Positions 1 to 9,409 of a stretch of DNA of 64,000 nt are shown here, piece by piece. The stretch comes from Mesonia profundi (GTDB lineage: Bacteria; Bacteroidota; Bacteroidia; Flavobacteriales; Flavobacteriaceae). The number at the start of each line of letters is the position of its first letter. The first letter of the stretch is position 1. The notes beneath the pieces are model-generated. The model had not been told where the DNA came from. It worked only from the letters and a program-made list of their open reading frames with translations, and ran no database searches. A program made the translations under genes and the position numbers. Location of the stretch: contig NZ_JAVHUL010000004.1 in assembly GCF_031085155.1 (NCBI RefSeq), forward strand, positions 1-64,000, in the 5' to 3' direction.

Positions 1-16
1 ACAATGAAGTCATTGT
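1..16. repeat. Perfect inverted repeat at window edge
   Basis: Two 7-base arms (ACAATGA / TCATTGT) separated by AG. It lies beyond the stop of clpB, which is read on the minus strand. No T-run follows on that strand, so a standard terminator is not supported. It could be a protein-binding site or chance; the neighbouring gene lies outside the window. Confidence 0.3.
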
Positions 17-82
17 TCAGCTTTAAATATTAAATTTAATCCTTTATTAATCTGTATCGATTATTTAGGACTAGACAAGTTA

Positions 83-2695
83 TTAATTTTTACTGACGGA
101 TTGGGTTTCATTTCTAAATACCAATTCGTCATCAAAAGCATCAATTAAGATAATGCTTTCCGCAGTCACTTGACCTGATAGAATTTCTTTAGAAAGCTTG
201 TTAAGCACTTCTTTCTGAATAGTTCTTTTTACCGGTCTGGCTCCATACTGCGGATCAAATCCTTTTTTAGAAAGCAATTCTATCGCTTCCTCCGTAGCAT
301 CCATAGTTATATTTTGCTCTGCTAGCATTTTGCTCACTCCTTTTAACTGCAAGCCAACAATCTCTTGAATGTTCTCTTGATCGAGCGGTGTAAACATCAC
401 AATATCATCAATACGGTTCAAGAACTCTGGTTTTACTTGTTGTCTTAACAAGCCCATAACCTCTACTTTAGCACTTTCCATAGCGGTTTCAATATCTTTT
501 ACCGCTTCATATTTTTCTTGAATCACATGGCTTCCCATATTAGAAGTCATAATGATAATGGTGTTCCTAAAATCGGCTAGACGCCCTTTATTGTCGGTTA
601 GTCTACCTTCATCCAATACTTGTAATAAGATGTTGAAGGTATCTGGATGGGCTTTTTCAATTTCATCCAACAATACTACCGAGTATGGTTTGCGTCGTAC
701 CGCTTCGGTTAACTGTCCTCCTTCATCATAACCCACATATCCTGGAGGTGCACCCACCAATCTACTCACCGAGTGACGTTCTTGGTATTCGCTCATATCA
801 ATTCGCGTCATCGCAGCATCATCATCAAAGAGGTATTCGGCTAGCGCTTTGGCTAATTCGGTTTTTCCAACTCCGGTTGTTCCCAAGAAAAGGAAGCTTC
901 CAATAGGTCGTTTTTGATCTTGTAATCCAGCTCTACTTCTTCTTATGGCATCACTTACTGCCGTAATGGCTTCGTCTTGTCCTACCACGCGCTTGTGTAA
1001 CTCTTCTTCTAAATGTAGAAGCTTTTCGCGTTCGCTTTGCAGCATTTTGGTAACAGGGATTCCTGTCCATTTCGCCACAACTTCTGCAATATCCTCATTG
1101 GTCACTTCTTCTTTGATCAGTGACTTAGAACCGCTGGCTTTTTGCTCGGCCATTTCTTTTTGCACTTTCTCTAAGCGTTCTTGAGCCTCTTTTATTTTTC
1201 CGTAGCGAATCTCGGCTACTTTTCCATAATCACCATCGCGCTCAGCACGTTCTGCTTCTAGTTTAAAGTTTTCGATATCAGATTTTGCTTGCTGAACTTT
1301 ATCTACCACACCTTTTTCATTCTGCCATTGTGCATTGAGCTCGCTTCGGTCTTCTTTTATATTCGCTAAATCTGCTTTAAGCGACTTGAGCTTACTTTCA
1401 TCTTTCTCGCGTTTAATGGCTTCAATTTCAATTTCTAGCTGCATAATCTTACGATCTAATACATCTAACTCTTCTGGTTTAGAGTTGATTTCCATACGCA
1501 GTTTAGAAGCTGCTTCATCCATCAAGTCAATCGCCTTATCTGGTAAAAAACGGTTGGTAATGTAGCGCTGCGAAAGCTCTACTGCCGCAATAATAGCTTC
1601 ATCTTTAATACGTACTTTATGGTGCGTTTCATATTTTTCTTTAATTCCGCGAAGAATAGAAATGGCACTTTCGGTATCGGGTTCATCTACGGTTACGATT
1701 TGGAAACGACGTTCTAGCGCTTTGTCTTTTTCAAAGTATTTTTGGTACTCATCTAAAGTAGTAGCTCCAATCGCACGTAATTCCCCACGAGCCAAAGCTG
1801 GTTTTAGAATATTGGCAGCATCCATAGCTCCTTGTCCGCCTCCAGCACCTACCAAAGTATGAATCTCATCTATAAATAAGACAATGTTCCCGTCGCTAGA
1901 AGTGACTTCTTTGATCACCGCTTTAAGCCGTTCTTCAAATTCTCCTTTGTATTTTGCACCTGCAATTAGGGCTCCCATATCTAAAGAAAAGATTATTTTA
2001 TCCTTCAGGTTTTCAGGAATATCTCCAGCTATAATTCGATGAGCTAAACCTTCAGCAATAGCGGTTTTACCGGTACCGGGTTCGCCAACCAACATGGGAT
2101 TGTTTTTGGTACGACGCGATAAAATTTGAAGAATACGGCGTATTTCTTCATCCCGACCAATGACCGGATCTAATTTTCCGCTTTCGGCAAGTTCATTTAA
2201 GTTTTTTGCGTATTTATTTAAGGAGTTGTAAGTCTCCTCTGCACTTTGTGAAGTCACGCGGTCACCCTGACGCAACTCTTCAATTGCCGCTTTTAAACTT
2301 TTTTCGGTAGCGCCTTGATCTTTTAAAATCTGCGCTACTTTAGAACTCGATTTAAATATCGCTAAAATGAGATGTTCAATAGAGACATACTCATCATTCA
2401 TTTTTTTGGCGATGCTGCTGGCTTCATTCACCGTTTTTCCCGCTTCTCGAGAAAGAATGATATCGCCACCACTTACTTTAGGAAAACTCTCTAAAGTTTT
2501 ATCGAGTAGTTGAGTAAAAAGGTTGACGTTAATGCTTAATTTTTTCAGCAAGAAAGGCGTTACATTTTCATCTACCATGCTAATGGCTTTAAAAAGATGC
2601 TCGTTTTCTATTTGCTGATGGCCTAATTCCTGCGCAAGCTGCTGCGCCTGCTGAATGGCCTCTTGGGATTTTATAGTAAAATTATTAAAGTTCAT
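83..2695 (-). CDS. clpB: ATP-dependent chaperone ClpB (Hsp100 disaggregase)
   Basis: Hexameric AAA+ disaggregase that pulls polypeptides out of aggregates together with DnaK in the cytoplasm. The 870-residue protein has the full family layout: an N-terminal Clp repeat domain (about 1-150), a first nucleotide-binding domain with Walker A GEPGTGKT at 204-211 and the [11 protein letters not shown] stretch, a charged coiled-coil middle domain (about 405-530), a second nucleotide-binding domain with GTTGVGKT (about 607) and the [11 protein letters not shown] pore-loop region, and a C-terminal small domain. The middle domain separates it from ClpA and ClpC-type proteins. Start and length match the family. 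No CIRCE-like element is visible upstream. It is transcribed alone. Family call is certain from motifs. Confidence 0.97.
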   Translation of the reverse strand: MNFNNFTIKSQEAIQQAQQLAQELGHQQIENEHLFKAISMVDENVTPFLLKKLSINVNLFTQLLDKTLESFPKVSGGDIILSREAGKTVNEASSIAKKMNDEYVSIEHLILAIFKSSSKVAQILKDQGATEKSLKAAIEELRQGDRVTSQSAEETYNSLNKYAKNLNELAESGKLDPVIGRDEEIRRILQILSRRTKNNPMLVGEPGTGKTAIAEGLAHRIIAGDIPENLKDKIIFSLDMGALIAGAKYKGEFEERLKAVIKEVTSSDGNIVLFIDEIHTLVGAGGGQGAMDAANILKPALARGELRAIGATTLDEYQKYFEKDKALERRFQIVTVDEPDTESAISILRGIKEKYETHHKVRIKDEAIIAAVELSQRYITNRFLPDKAIDLMDEAASKLRMEINSKPEELDVLDRKIMQLEIEIEAIKREKDESKLKSLKADLANIKEDRSELNAQWQNEKGVVDKVQQAKSDIENFKLEAERAERDGDYGKVAEIRYGKIKEAQERLEKVQKEMAEQKASGSKSLIKEEVTNEDIAEVVAKWTGIPVTKMLQSEREKLLHLEEELHKRVVGQDEAITAVSDAIRRSRAGLQDQKRPIGSFLFLGTTGVGKTELAKALAEYLFDDDAAMTRIDMSEYQERHSVSRLVGAPPGYVGYDEGGQLTEAVRRKPYSVVLLDEIEKAHPDTFNILLQVLDEGRLTDNKGRLADFRNTIIIMTSNMGSHVIQEKYEAVKDIETAMESAKVEVMGLLRQQVKPEFLNRIDDIVMFTPLDQENIQEIVGLQLKGVSKMLAEQNITMDATEEAIELLSKKGFDPQYGARPVKRTIQKEVLNKLSKEILSGQVTAESIILIDAFDDELVFRNETQSVSKN

Positions 2696-3015
2696 GGTGT
2701 TGTTTGATTTGATAAGAAGAAGTCAAATTATATACCCAATTTTAAAAATGACAAAAAGACGCGTTTTAATTAGATTAAACCGACAAAAAGTCCGATTAGC
2801 ATGTCTATACTAGATTTTAAAACTTAAATTTAAGACTTTTTAAAATTGAAAGCTACAGAATGAGCCTAAAAACATAGTTTATAGAAAACATAACTAAAAA
2901 TAGTGATTAAGAGCTAACGGAAATTTTTAACAAGCTAATGCGAAACCTGTTTCTTTAAATTCTCACAATTATCTTTAAAACTGAAGCATAAATTGTATTT
3001 TAGTAAAAAAAAGAA
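2696..3015. other. Intergenic region between divergent clpB and ytxJ-like gene
   Basis: About 320 bases, AT-rich, with no open frame that looks coding and no RNA gene that I recognise. It must hold the divergent promoters of clpB and the YtxJ-like gene, but I find no exact TAnnTTTG box for either. The nearest is a TATTTTAG (about 2996-3003) shortly before the ytxJ-like start. Confidence 0.5.
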
Positions 3016-3405
3016 ATGGGATTATTTGATAAGATTTTCAAGAAACAAGACGATATCGCTAAAGAGGAGATGAAAGAAATTCCATGGCATGTCTTGAGTA
3101 AAGAAGAACAATTGGATCAACTTTTAGATGAATCTGAACAGCAACCCGTGATGGTTTTTAAGCATTCTACGCGTTGCGGAGTAAGCAGAATGGTTTTAAA
3201 ACAATTTGAGAAAAATTACGATTTAGACCCTGAAGAGGCGAAAATCTATTTTTTAGATTTGCTACAAAATAGAAATGTAAGCAATGCAGTAGCCGAAAAA
3301 TTTAAGGTGATGCACCAATCACCGCAAATGATAGTTCTTAAAAATAGAGAAGTGGTGCACCAAGCTTCACATCATGACATTAGTGTGGCAGATATTACTG
3401 TCTAA
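3016..3405 (+). CDS. ytxJ: YtxJ-like monothiol bacilliredoxin (DUF2847)
   Basis: Small cytoplasmic thioredoxin-fold protein, 129 residues. YtxJ-family proteins are proposed to act in bacillithiol-dependent redox chemistry, reducing mixed disulfides. The core motif STRCGVSRM carries a single cysteine, Cys54, at the N-terminus of the helix where thioredoxins have CxxC, as the family does. The family-typical proline loop follows near the end (SPQMIVLKNREVV). The stop codon overlaps the stop of the convergent lipoprotein gene, so there is no room for a terminator between them. The monothiol motif is seen; the redox role is family knowledge, and bacillithiol itself is inferred. Confidence 0.88.
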   Translation: MGLFDKIFKKQDDIAKEEMKEIPWHVLSKEEQLDQLLDESEQQPVMVFKHSTRCGVSRMVLKQFEKNYDLDPEEAKIYFLDLLQNRNVSNAVAEKFKVMHQSPQMIVLKNREVVHQASHHDISVADITV

Positions 3406-4571
3406 AGATGATTGCGTTTTAAAATTTCACTAAACTTATACTTTAGATCATTTCCTGCATCTAATAACATCTGCTCATTACTGGGAAAGGGCATAGAACT
3501 CTGAGAAAGAAGCTGTCTTTCTTTCGTGTTCAGTACTTTTTTATTACCATTAAAACGAGCATATTCATTTCCAAAAACGAAGGTGGTTTTTAAAGGAAAT
3601 TTTTGATATACACGATTTTCTTTGGTGTCAAAATATTCTACCAAAGCCACTACTTGGATGCCTTTACTTTGTTCTGTTTTAAGCATATCACCGCTTACAG
3701 TAATGTATTGATCTACTTTAATTTTATTCCCGTCATCATCTAAAATATAATCTCCATTCCTATTTTTCTTGTACGTATAGCCGTCTTTTATTTCGCGCTC
3801 TAAACGGATTTCTTTTTGAACAATTCTTTCTGGAATGATAGAAATGGTTTTAAAATCCAAGTAAATTTCATAGTTATAATTGATTTGGTTTTCTTTGTTA
3901 TCGTGAAAAACAGTCCAACGGTCATTTAAACTATACGTGTCAAAATTTAAGAGATCCTCTTCCAACAATCTTGGAATGATTTGATTGGTTTGATTTTCTA
4001 AACTCACAAAAACAAAATCAGTACCGTAGAATTGAGCATCATCTAAGAGTTGGTTCGTATTCTTATAATTAGGCTTTAATTGTGACACCTTGCTTAGCTT
4101 GCTGTGAGCCTTTCTATAATCTAGTTTGTTAGCTTTATTTATATCGCTTTGCGCGGAATTATATAAGTCTTCGGCATAATTATTCTTTGCGGTAATCAAC
4201 TCCTCTGAATAATTATTTAATTTAAATTTAGCTTCTTTCCCGTTTTGAAAATGGAGTGGAAGTAGAGGCTTAATCTGTCTTTGTACGTGTGCTAGTTGCG
4301 TGTAATTTGTATATATATCTTCCGCATTAGTTTTCTCTTTCCTTAAATGGTTGATGTCTTGTTTTTTCTCTTCAGTGAATTTTTTAAAGGCATCTTGTAA
4401 AAGAAAGATGTATTCTTCGTTATTCTTTTTGGTTTTATCTTTTTGCAGTTTTCTAACGGCAATATCAATGGCTTCGCGATAATCTCCAGAATAAAGTGCT
4501 TTTTGAGTTCTCTTAATTCCGCTACAAGCGATAAAAAAAGAAATGCTAATCAATAAAAATAGCTTTTTCAT
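3402..4571 (-). CDS. Predicted lipoprotein with helical repeat-like region
   Basis: 389 residues beginning with a lipoprotein signal peptide (hydrophobic run then FFIAC, lipidated Cys16). The first 180 residues are rich in helical, TPR-like text (SGDYREAIDIAVRKLQ; later YRKAHSKLSKVSQLKPNY), which suggests a solenoid. The C-terminal half looks beta-rich and contains Tyr and Asp-rich loops. I do not recognise a named family or catalytic motif. It is probably anchored in the inner leaflet of the outer membrane or the periplasmic face of the inner membrane. It stands alone between fahA and the convergent YtxJ-like gene. Localisation is well supported; function is unknown. Confidence 0.8.
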   Translation of the reverse strand: MKKLFLLISISFFIACSGIKRTQKALYSGDYREAIDIAVRKLQKDKTKKNNEEYIFLLQDAFKKFTEEKKQDINHLRKEKTNAEDIYTNYTQLAHVQRQIKPLLPLHFQNGKEAKFKLNNYSEELITAKNNYAEDLYNSAQSDINKANKLDYRKAHSKLSKVSQLKPNYKNTNQLLDDAQFYGTDFVFVSLENQTNQIIPRLLEEDLLNFDTYSLNDRWTVFHDNKENQINYNYEIYLDFKTISIIPERIVQKEIRLEREIKDGYTYKKNRNGDYILDDDGNKIKVDQYITVSGDMLKTEQSKGIQVVALVEYFDTKENRVYQKFPLKTTFVFGNEYARFNGNKKVLNTKERQLLSQSSMPFPSNEQMLLDAGNDLKYKFSEILKRNHL

Positions 4572-4604
4572 GAGTCTAAAATTGGTGTAAACTACTAAAA
4601 TAAT

Positions 4605-4642
4605 AAAAAAAGCCCATTTCGGTCTAATGAAGTGGGCTTTTA
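4605..4642 (-). terminator. Rho-independent terminator of fahA
   Basis: Read on the minus strand, a stem AGCCCACTTC / GAAATGGGCT (one G-U pair) with an 8-base loop is followed by TTTTTT. It lies about 20 bases past the fahA stop and before the downstream lipoprotein start, so it separates the two transcripts. Confidence 0.8.
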
Positions 4643-4660
4643 AAGATAGGTAAAATAGGC

Positions 4661-5944
4661 TTATTTGGTTTTAAAGGAAGGCAATACTTTGGTGCTGCAC
4701 TCACCAAAACCAATTCTTATGTTTTTATCTTGGCAATATCCTCTTAAGATTACGGTATCTTTATCTTGTATAAACTTGCGGTCTCCTCCTTCTTTTAACT
4801 TGATTGGTTTTTCACCATTCCAAGAAAGTTCTAGCATAGAACCGTAGCTGTCTTTTGTTGGGCCAGAAATGGTTCCGCTTCCCATCATATCTCCGCTATT
4901 TACAGGACATCCATTCACGGTGTGGTGCGCCAATTGCTGACTCATATTCCAATAAAGGTGTTTAAAGTTAGAATTAGAAACCACGGTTTCTTTCTTTCCT
5001 TCTGGCTGTATCGCTACCTGTAAATGTATATCAAAAGTTTTCTTCCCTTTAGATTGCAAATAGGGAAGTTGTTCTGTACTCGGTTTAGGACCTTCTGTTC
5101 TAAAAGGCTCCAAAGCATCTAAAGTCACAATCCAAGGAGAAATTGTTGAAGCAAAGTTTTTTCCTAGAAATGGCCCTAAAGGTACATATTCCCATTTTTG
5201 AATGTCTCTGGCGCTCCAATCGTTAAATAATACCATTCCAAAAATATGATCTTCTGCATCTTCCACAGGGATAGGTTCTCCCAAGTGATTGGCGGCTGTA
5301 GTAATAAAAGCCATTTCCAGTTCAAAATCAAGATTTCTCGAAGGACCAAAGATAGGTGTATCAGATCCGTTTGGAAGTTTTTGACCTTGAGGTCTTCTAA
5401 TGGGAATTCCGCTAGGAATAATAGAAGAACTTCTGCCGTGATAAGCTACAGGAATGTGAAGCCAGTTAGGCATTAAAGCCTTGTCTGCTCCACGAAACAT
5501 TTCGCCTACATTGCGCGCGTGTTCTTCACTCGAGTAGAAATCGGTGTAATCACCAACCTGTACAGGCAATTGCATTTCAACTTCATTCAAGGTAAAGAGA
5601 ATCACTTTTTGGTGTTCTTTATTTTCCTGAAGTGCTTTATGCTTTACGTCAAAAATTTCAGCTATTTTATTTCTTACGGCGCGCCAGGTTTTTCTCCCGT
5701 CGGCAATAAAATCATTTAAGGTATCTTGAAGAAAAATATCATCCGTTAACGGAATGTCTTCAAAATAACCCAATTGATGCAAAGCACCTAAATCAATTGC
5801 GTAGTCACCAATTCTGGTTCCAATGGTGATGACGTCGTCTCTCGTTAAGAATACTCCGAAGGGAATATTTTGGATAGGAAAATCGGTTCCCTTAGGTATT
5901 TTTAACCAAGTTTTTCTATCAGGATTGTTGGCAGATATTTGCAT
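4661..5944 (-). CDS. fahA: Fumarylacetoacetase
   Basis: Last step of tyrosine and homogentisate breakdown: hydrolyses 4-fumarylacetoacetate to fumarate and acetoacetate in the cytoplasm. At 427 residues it has the eukaryote-like full length: an N-terminal SH3-like domain (about 15-115) and the catalytic FAH fold. Metal and substrate motifs visible include DFYSSEEHARNVG, YHGRSSSI, DFELEMAFI, FNDWSARDIQKWEY and the GSGTISGP segment. A -7 box lies 38 bases upstream of the ATG and back to back with that of glyA. Other tyrosine-degradation genes are not in the window. The call is firm on motifs. Confidence 0.96.
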   Translation of the reverse strand: MQISANNPDRKTWLKIPKGTDFPIQNIPFGVFLTRDDVITIGTRIGDYAIDLGALHQLGYFEDIPLTDDIFLQDTLNDFIADGRKTWRAVRNKIAEIFDVKHKALQENKEHQKVILFTLNEVEMQLPVQVGDYTDFYSSEEHARNVGEMFRGADKALMPNWLHIPVAYHGRSSSIIPSGIPIRRPQGQKLPNGSDTPIFGPSRNLDFELEMAFITTAANHLGEPIPVEDAEDHIFGMVLFNDWSARDIQKWEYVPLGPFLGKNFASTISPWIVTLDALEPFRTEGPKPSTEQLPYLQSKGKKTFDIHLQVAIQPEGKKETVVSNSNFKHLYWNMSQQLAHHTVNGCPVNSGDMMGSGTISGPTKDSYGSMLELSWNGEKPIKLKEGGDRKFIQDKDTVILRGYCQDKNIRIGFGECSTKVLPSFKTK

Positions 5945-5981
5945 AAGCTTGAATTCAAATCGTTTTTAAAAAAAGTCTCTT

Positions 5982-5989
5982 CAAATATA
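5982..5989 (-). promoter_or_regulatory. -7 promoter box of fahA
   Basis: TATATTTG on the minus strand, an exact match to the Bacteroidota consensus TAnnTTTG, giving a leader of roughly 30 bases. No clear TTG -33 element is at the expected distance. It is divergent to the glyA box 33 bases away, so the two genes may share control. Confidence 0.65.
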
Positions 5990-6021
5990 TTATTATCCAT
6001 GTAATAACCGAATGATTTCCT

Positions 6022-6029
6022 TATTTTTG
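6022..6029 (+). promoter_or_regulatory. -7 promoter box of glyA
   Basis: TATTTTTG, an exact TAnnTTTG match, 27 bases before the ATG at 6057. An upstream in-frame ATG at 6012 would lie before this box, which argues that 6057 is the true start of glyA. Confidence 0.65.
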
Positions 6030-6056
6030 GTGAAATTTTTAACGATTATTGTAATT

Positions 6057-7331
6057 ATGGATAGAGATACTCAGATTTTTGATTTAGTAGAAGCCGAAAA
6101 GAACCGTCAAATCAACGGTTTGGAATTAATTGCAAGTGAAAACTTTGTGAGCGATCAAGTTTTGGAAGCTGCTGGGTCTGTGCTTACCAATAAATATGCT
6201 GAAGGTTACCCAGGAAAACGATACTACGGAGGTTGTGAAATTGTAGATGAAGTGGAAACACTTGCTATAGAAAGAGCAAAAGAACTTTTTAATGCCGAAT
6301 ATGTAAATGTTCAGCCACATTCAGGCTCTCAGGCAAATACGGCCGTTTATTCTGTGTGCTTAAAACCAGGAGACACCATCTTAGGATTTGATTTATCTCA
6401 TGGAGGCCATTTAACACACGGGTCGCCAGTTAATTTTTCGGGAAAATTGTACAATCCAGTTTTCTACGGAGTTATAAAAGAAACGGGCTTAATTGATTAC
6501 GATCACGTAAGAGAAATGGCACATAAAGAGAAACCAAAAATGATTATTGCTGGTGCCTCTGCCTATTCTAGAGAGTTTGATTATAAAAAATTTAGAGAAA
6601 TAGCCGATGAAGTAGGAGCTATTTTGCTAGCCGATATGGCACATCCAGCTGGTTTAATCGCGAAAGGATTAATATCTGATCCTTTACCGCATTGCCACAT
6701 TGTGACCACAACTACACATAAAACCATTAGAGGGCCTCGTGGAGGAATGATCTTGATGGGGAAAGATTTTGAAAATCCTTACGGACAGAAATTAAAAAGT
6801 GGAAAATTAAAGAAAATGTCTTCTTTACTGAATAGCGGAGTTTTCCCAGGAAACCAAGGCGGACCTTTAGAACACATTATTGCAGCTAAAGCAGTTGCTT
6901 TTGGGGAAGCCTTAACCGATGAATTCCTACATTATATGGTACAGGTGAAAAAGAATGCAAAAGCTATGGCAGAAGCATTTATGAAAAGAGGTTATGATGT
7001 AGTTTCTGGAGGAACCGATAACCATATGATGTTAATCGACTTAAGAAATAAAGGAGTTACCGGGAAACAAGCGGAAGAAACCTTAGTAAAAGCAGAGATT
7101 ACCGTGAATAAAAACATGGTTCCTTTTGATGATAAATCTCCATTTGTTACTTCTGGAATTAGAATAGGAACTCCGGCCATTACTACCAGAGGTTTAAAAG
7201 AAGATGATATGGATAAGGTAGTAGGCTTTGTAGATGCGGTGATTAGCAATATTGAAGACGAAAGCATTATCGAAAAAACAAAAAATGAAATTCATGAAAT
7301 GATGGGACATAGACCCTTGTTTCAATTTTAA
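6057..7331 (+). CDS. glyA: Serine hydroxymethyltransferase
   Basis: PLP enzyme that interconverts serine and glycine and loads one-carbon units on tetrahydrofolate; cytoplasmic homodimer or tetramer. 424 residues from the chosen start. Motifs: [10 protein letters not shown] near the N-terminus, [33 protein letters not shown], and the PLP lysine in [14 protein letters not shown] (Lys222). An in-frame ATG 45 bases upstream was rejected because the promoter box falls between the two and the family starts at MDRDTQIF. The DUF2059 gene follows 20 bases later on the same strand and may be co-transcribed. Confidence 0.97.
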   Translation: MDRDTQIFDLVEAEKNRQINGLELIASENFVSDQVLEAAGSVLTNKYAEGYPGKRYYGGCEIVDEVETLAIERAKELFNAEYVNVQPHSGSQANTAVYSVCLKPGDTILGFDLSHGGHLTHGSPVNFSGKLYNPVFYGVIKETGLIDYDHVREMAHKEKPKMIIAGASAYSREFDYKKFREIADEVGAILLADMAHPAGLIAKGLISDPLPHCHIVTTTTHKTIRGPRGGMILMGKDFENPYGQKLKSGKLKKMSSLLNSGVFPGNQGGPLEHIIAAKAVAFGEALTDEFLHYMVQVKKNAKAMAEAFMKRGYDVVSGGTDNHMMLIDLRNKGVTGKQAEETLVKAEITVNKNMVPFDDKSPFVTSGIRIGTPAITTRGLKEDDMDKVVGFVDAVISNIEDESIIEKTKNEIHEMMGHRPLFQF

Positions 7332-7351
7332 TAACCAATAATACAAAAACC

Positions 7352-7753
7352 ATGAAAAAATTAATTTTATCTGCAGGTTTGGTGATGTTAAGCTTTGCCA
7401 GTTTTGCACAAGATGATTTTAAAGAAGACTTGACGACGCTTATCAAGGCGCAATCTGGAGCAGCAATTGACGCTAATATGCAACAAGTCTACAATATGAT
7501 TCCTGAAGCTAATCGCGAAGCTTTTAAAAAGGAAATGAGTGCAGAAATGGATAAAATGTATGAAAAAACTTTAAACATCTACATAGAAACCATAGAGAAA
7601 GATGACATTAAGAAAATGTTGGAGTTTTATGAAACTCCTGCAGGAGCAAGAATTTTAGAAAAAACTCCAACCTTAATGACTAAAAGTACAGAAATGAGTC
7701 AAAAATGGGCGATGGAATCTATTATGCCAATCGTACAGAAATATATGAACTAA
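7352..7753 (+). CDS. Exported DUF2059-family protein
   Basis: 133 residues with a clear signal peptide (Lys-rich start, hydrophobic run, cleavage near SFAQDDF). The mature part is a small helical domain. Its segment YIETIEKDDIKKMLEFYETP followed by GARILEKTP is characteristic of DUF2059, a periplasmic family of unknown function. It follows glyA closely and is ended by a strong hairpin terminator. No catalytic residue pattern is visible. Family placement is good; role unknown. Confidence 0.82.
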   Translation: MKKLILSAGLVMLSFASFAQDDFKEDLTTLIKAQSGAAIDANMQQVYNMIPEANREAFKKEMSAEMDKMYEKTLNIYIETIEKDDIKKMLEFYETPAGARILEKTPTLMTKSTEMSQKWAMESIMPIVQKYMN

Positions 7754-7776
7754 GAAATTCTTATATCTTTACAATT

Positions 7777-7810
7777 AAAAAAGCATCTTCTTTACGGAAG
7801 ATGCTTTTTT
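7777..7810. terminator. Bidirectional hairpin terminator
   Basis: Perfect stem GCATCTTC / GAAGATGC with a 6-base loop, flanked by A6 and T6. It ends glyA-DUF2059 on the plus strand and, with the T-run formed by the opposite flank, can also serve the convergent beta-helix lipoprotein gene. Confidence 0.85.
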
Positions 7811-7864
7811 TATGTTTGTGATTTTGGGCTAGATTTAGGGTCCAATGCTTTAAAAAGTAACTCA

Positions 7865-9406
7865 TTACTCTTCAAAAATAACACTTTCGTAAGCGCCACT
7901 GTCAGGATTAATGTCTCTTGTAGTTCCTAAAATATCTTGTACGGTTACCGTAGATGGGTTTGCCAAGCCGTTTGCAGCCGATTCTTCCCCGATTTGGAGC
8001 TGATTAAGCTCGGTAGCTTTAAAAACAGGGTCTTCATTTAAGATGCTGTTTTCAAATAATGTAGGATTGTCAAAATCGTATTCAGGGGTTTCTGCATACA
8101 AATTATTAAAATCATTAAAACGGATGAGGCAATTTTCAAATTTATAGTTAAACGCCGCCTCATCAGATTTGGAGAATAGCAATTCTAAGTTTTCATTTCC
8201 GTAAATAATGCAGTTGTAGAAATTAGCTTCAATTAAATCTGAAACCAAAATATTTTCTTGGGTTTCTAGTAAATTTTCAATCAATACCGCAGGGAATTGT
8301 CTAAACCCATTGTTAAAATAATTTACAAAGGTGGAATTGGTAAAGGTATACCTTCCGCCATAAGAAAGATTCAGCGAAGCTTGTCCGCTATTATTAATAA
8401 CAAGGTTTTCTCCTTCAATAAAACCAGTTCTTGCCAACAATCCAACATTAGCAGAATTGTAAATTTGTGTGTTTTTGATGATTAATGTAGGTTGATTCGT
8501 TCCATCATTAGAATCCATACGAATCCCTACCGATGCATTTTTAATCGTAGCATAATTAATTTGGTTGTTGGTGCTTCCTTGTGTTAACCAAATGCTTCCC
8601 CATTGCCCAGCCACTTCACTAAAAGCAGGTTCTAAGCGGTCGCCTTCAAAAATAACTTCATTTTCTAAAACTTCAGGGTCGTTGCTTAAAGCTCCATTAA
8701 CGTGTAAAGAACCGTTTTGGGCGACTATAAGTCCGCTTTCACGATGAAAATGTACTCTTGCGCCTGCATCTATCGCCAATGTTTTATTAGAAGGTACAGC
8801 AGCATAACCGTAAATTACGTAGGGTTTTTCGTTGGTAAAATTAAGTTCGGTGTCATCTAAAACAAAACCCTTAATAAGAATCTCGTTGCCTTCGTCATCA
8901 AATCCAAAAGAAAGAGTCTCGGTAGTGCCATCGGCAAATTTTTCGGGATAGAGGAAATGTGCATCTTGTATAAGGGTGACCAGTTCTACTTTTTGTTGCT
9001 GACTTCCAGTATCAAACTCAATGGCATCGGTATATAAAAACTGATTGTCGGTTTGTGATAAATCTTCAATATTGGCGGTGGTTTCCACAAAGATAAAAAT
9101 GCTATCCTTAGCAAGAATATCGATATTTTGAAACTCTTTTCCGGGTAAACCGTCTACATTTAAACGATAATTAGAACTTTCCCCGTTCGCTAATTGAATG
9201 TTGGGAATGCGAATATCATCGTCACTTTTGTTGTGAACGGTTAAGTTGTAGGTACTCGAACCAATGTTGGTGAAAACGGTATCTAAATACACCGTGTCTT
9301 TAGAAAAAGTGAGTTTTCCCGAGCTGGGCGTGGTATCAAAATCTTTTCTACAAGAGCTCCAAAGAATCACCGAACAAAGCAATAAAATACCATAAATAGA
9401 TCTCAT
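7865..9406 (-). CDS. Right-handed beta-helix repeat lipoprotein
   Basis: 513 residues. Signal peptide with lipobox ending in Cys19. Residues of about 30-130 form a beta-rich domain (DTVFTNIGSSTYNLTVHN) as in many Bacteroidota surface proteins. From about 190 the text turns into short parallel beta-helix coils with the usual small and Asn residues (TIKNASVGIRMD, NTQIYNSANVGLLA, NNSGQASLNLSYGG), as in pectate-lyase-like or polysaccharide-binding proteins. I see no catalytic triad that names an enzyme. It starts 3 bases after the glutamine cyclotransferase stop, so the two form an operon. Surface or periplasmic face location is inferred. Confidence 0.8.
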   Translation of the reverse strand: MRSIYGILLLCSVILWSSCRKDFDTTPSSGKLTFSKDTVYLDTVFTNIGSSTYNLTVHNKSDDDIRIPNIQLANGESSNYRLNVDGLPGKEFQNIDILAKDSIFIFVETTANIEDLSQTDNQFLYTDAIEFDTGSQQQKVELVTLIQDAHFLYPEKFADGTTETLSFGFDDEGNEILIKGFVLDDTELNFTNEKPYVIYGYAAVPSNKTLAIDAGARVHFHRESGLIVAQNGSLHVNGALSNDPEVLENEVIFEGDRLEPAFSEVAGQWGSIWLTQGSTNNQINYATIKNASVGIRMDSNDGTNQPTLIIKNTQIYNSANVGLLARTGFIEGENLVINNSGQASLNLSYGGRYTFTNSTFVNYFNNGFRQFPAVLIENLLETQENILVSDLIEANFYNCIIYGNENLELLFSKSDEAAFNYKFENCLIRFNDFNNLYAETPEYDFDNPTLFENSILNEDPVFKATELNQLQIGEESAANGLANPSTVTVQDILGTTRDINPDSGAYESVIFEE

Positions 9407-9409
9407 AAA

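Noticed and set aside
6012-6056. Upstream start for glyA
   Set aside because: It lies before the consensus -7 box and adds residues with no family match.
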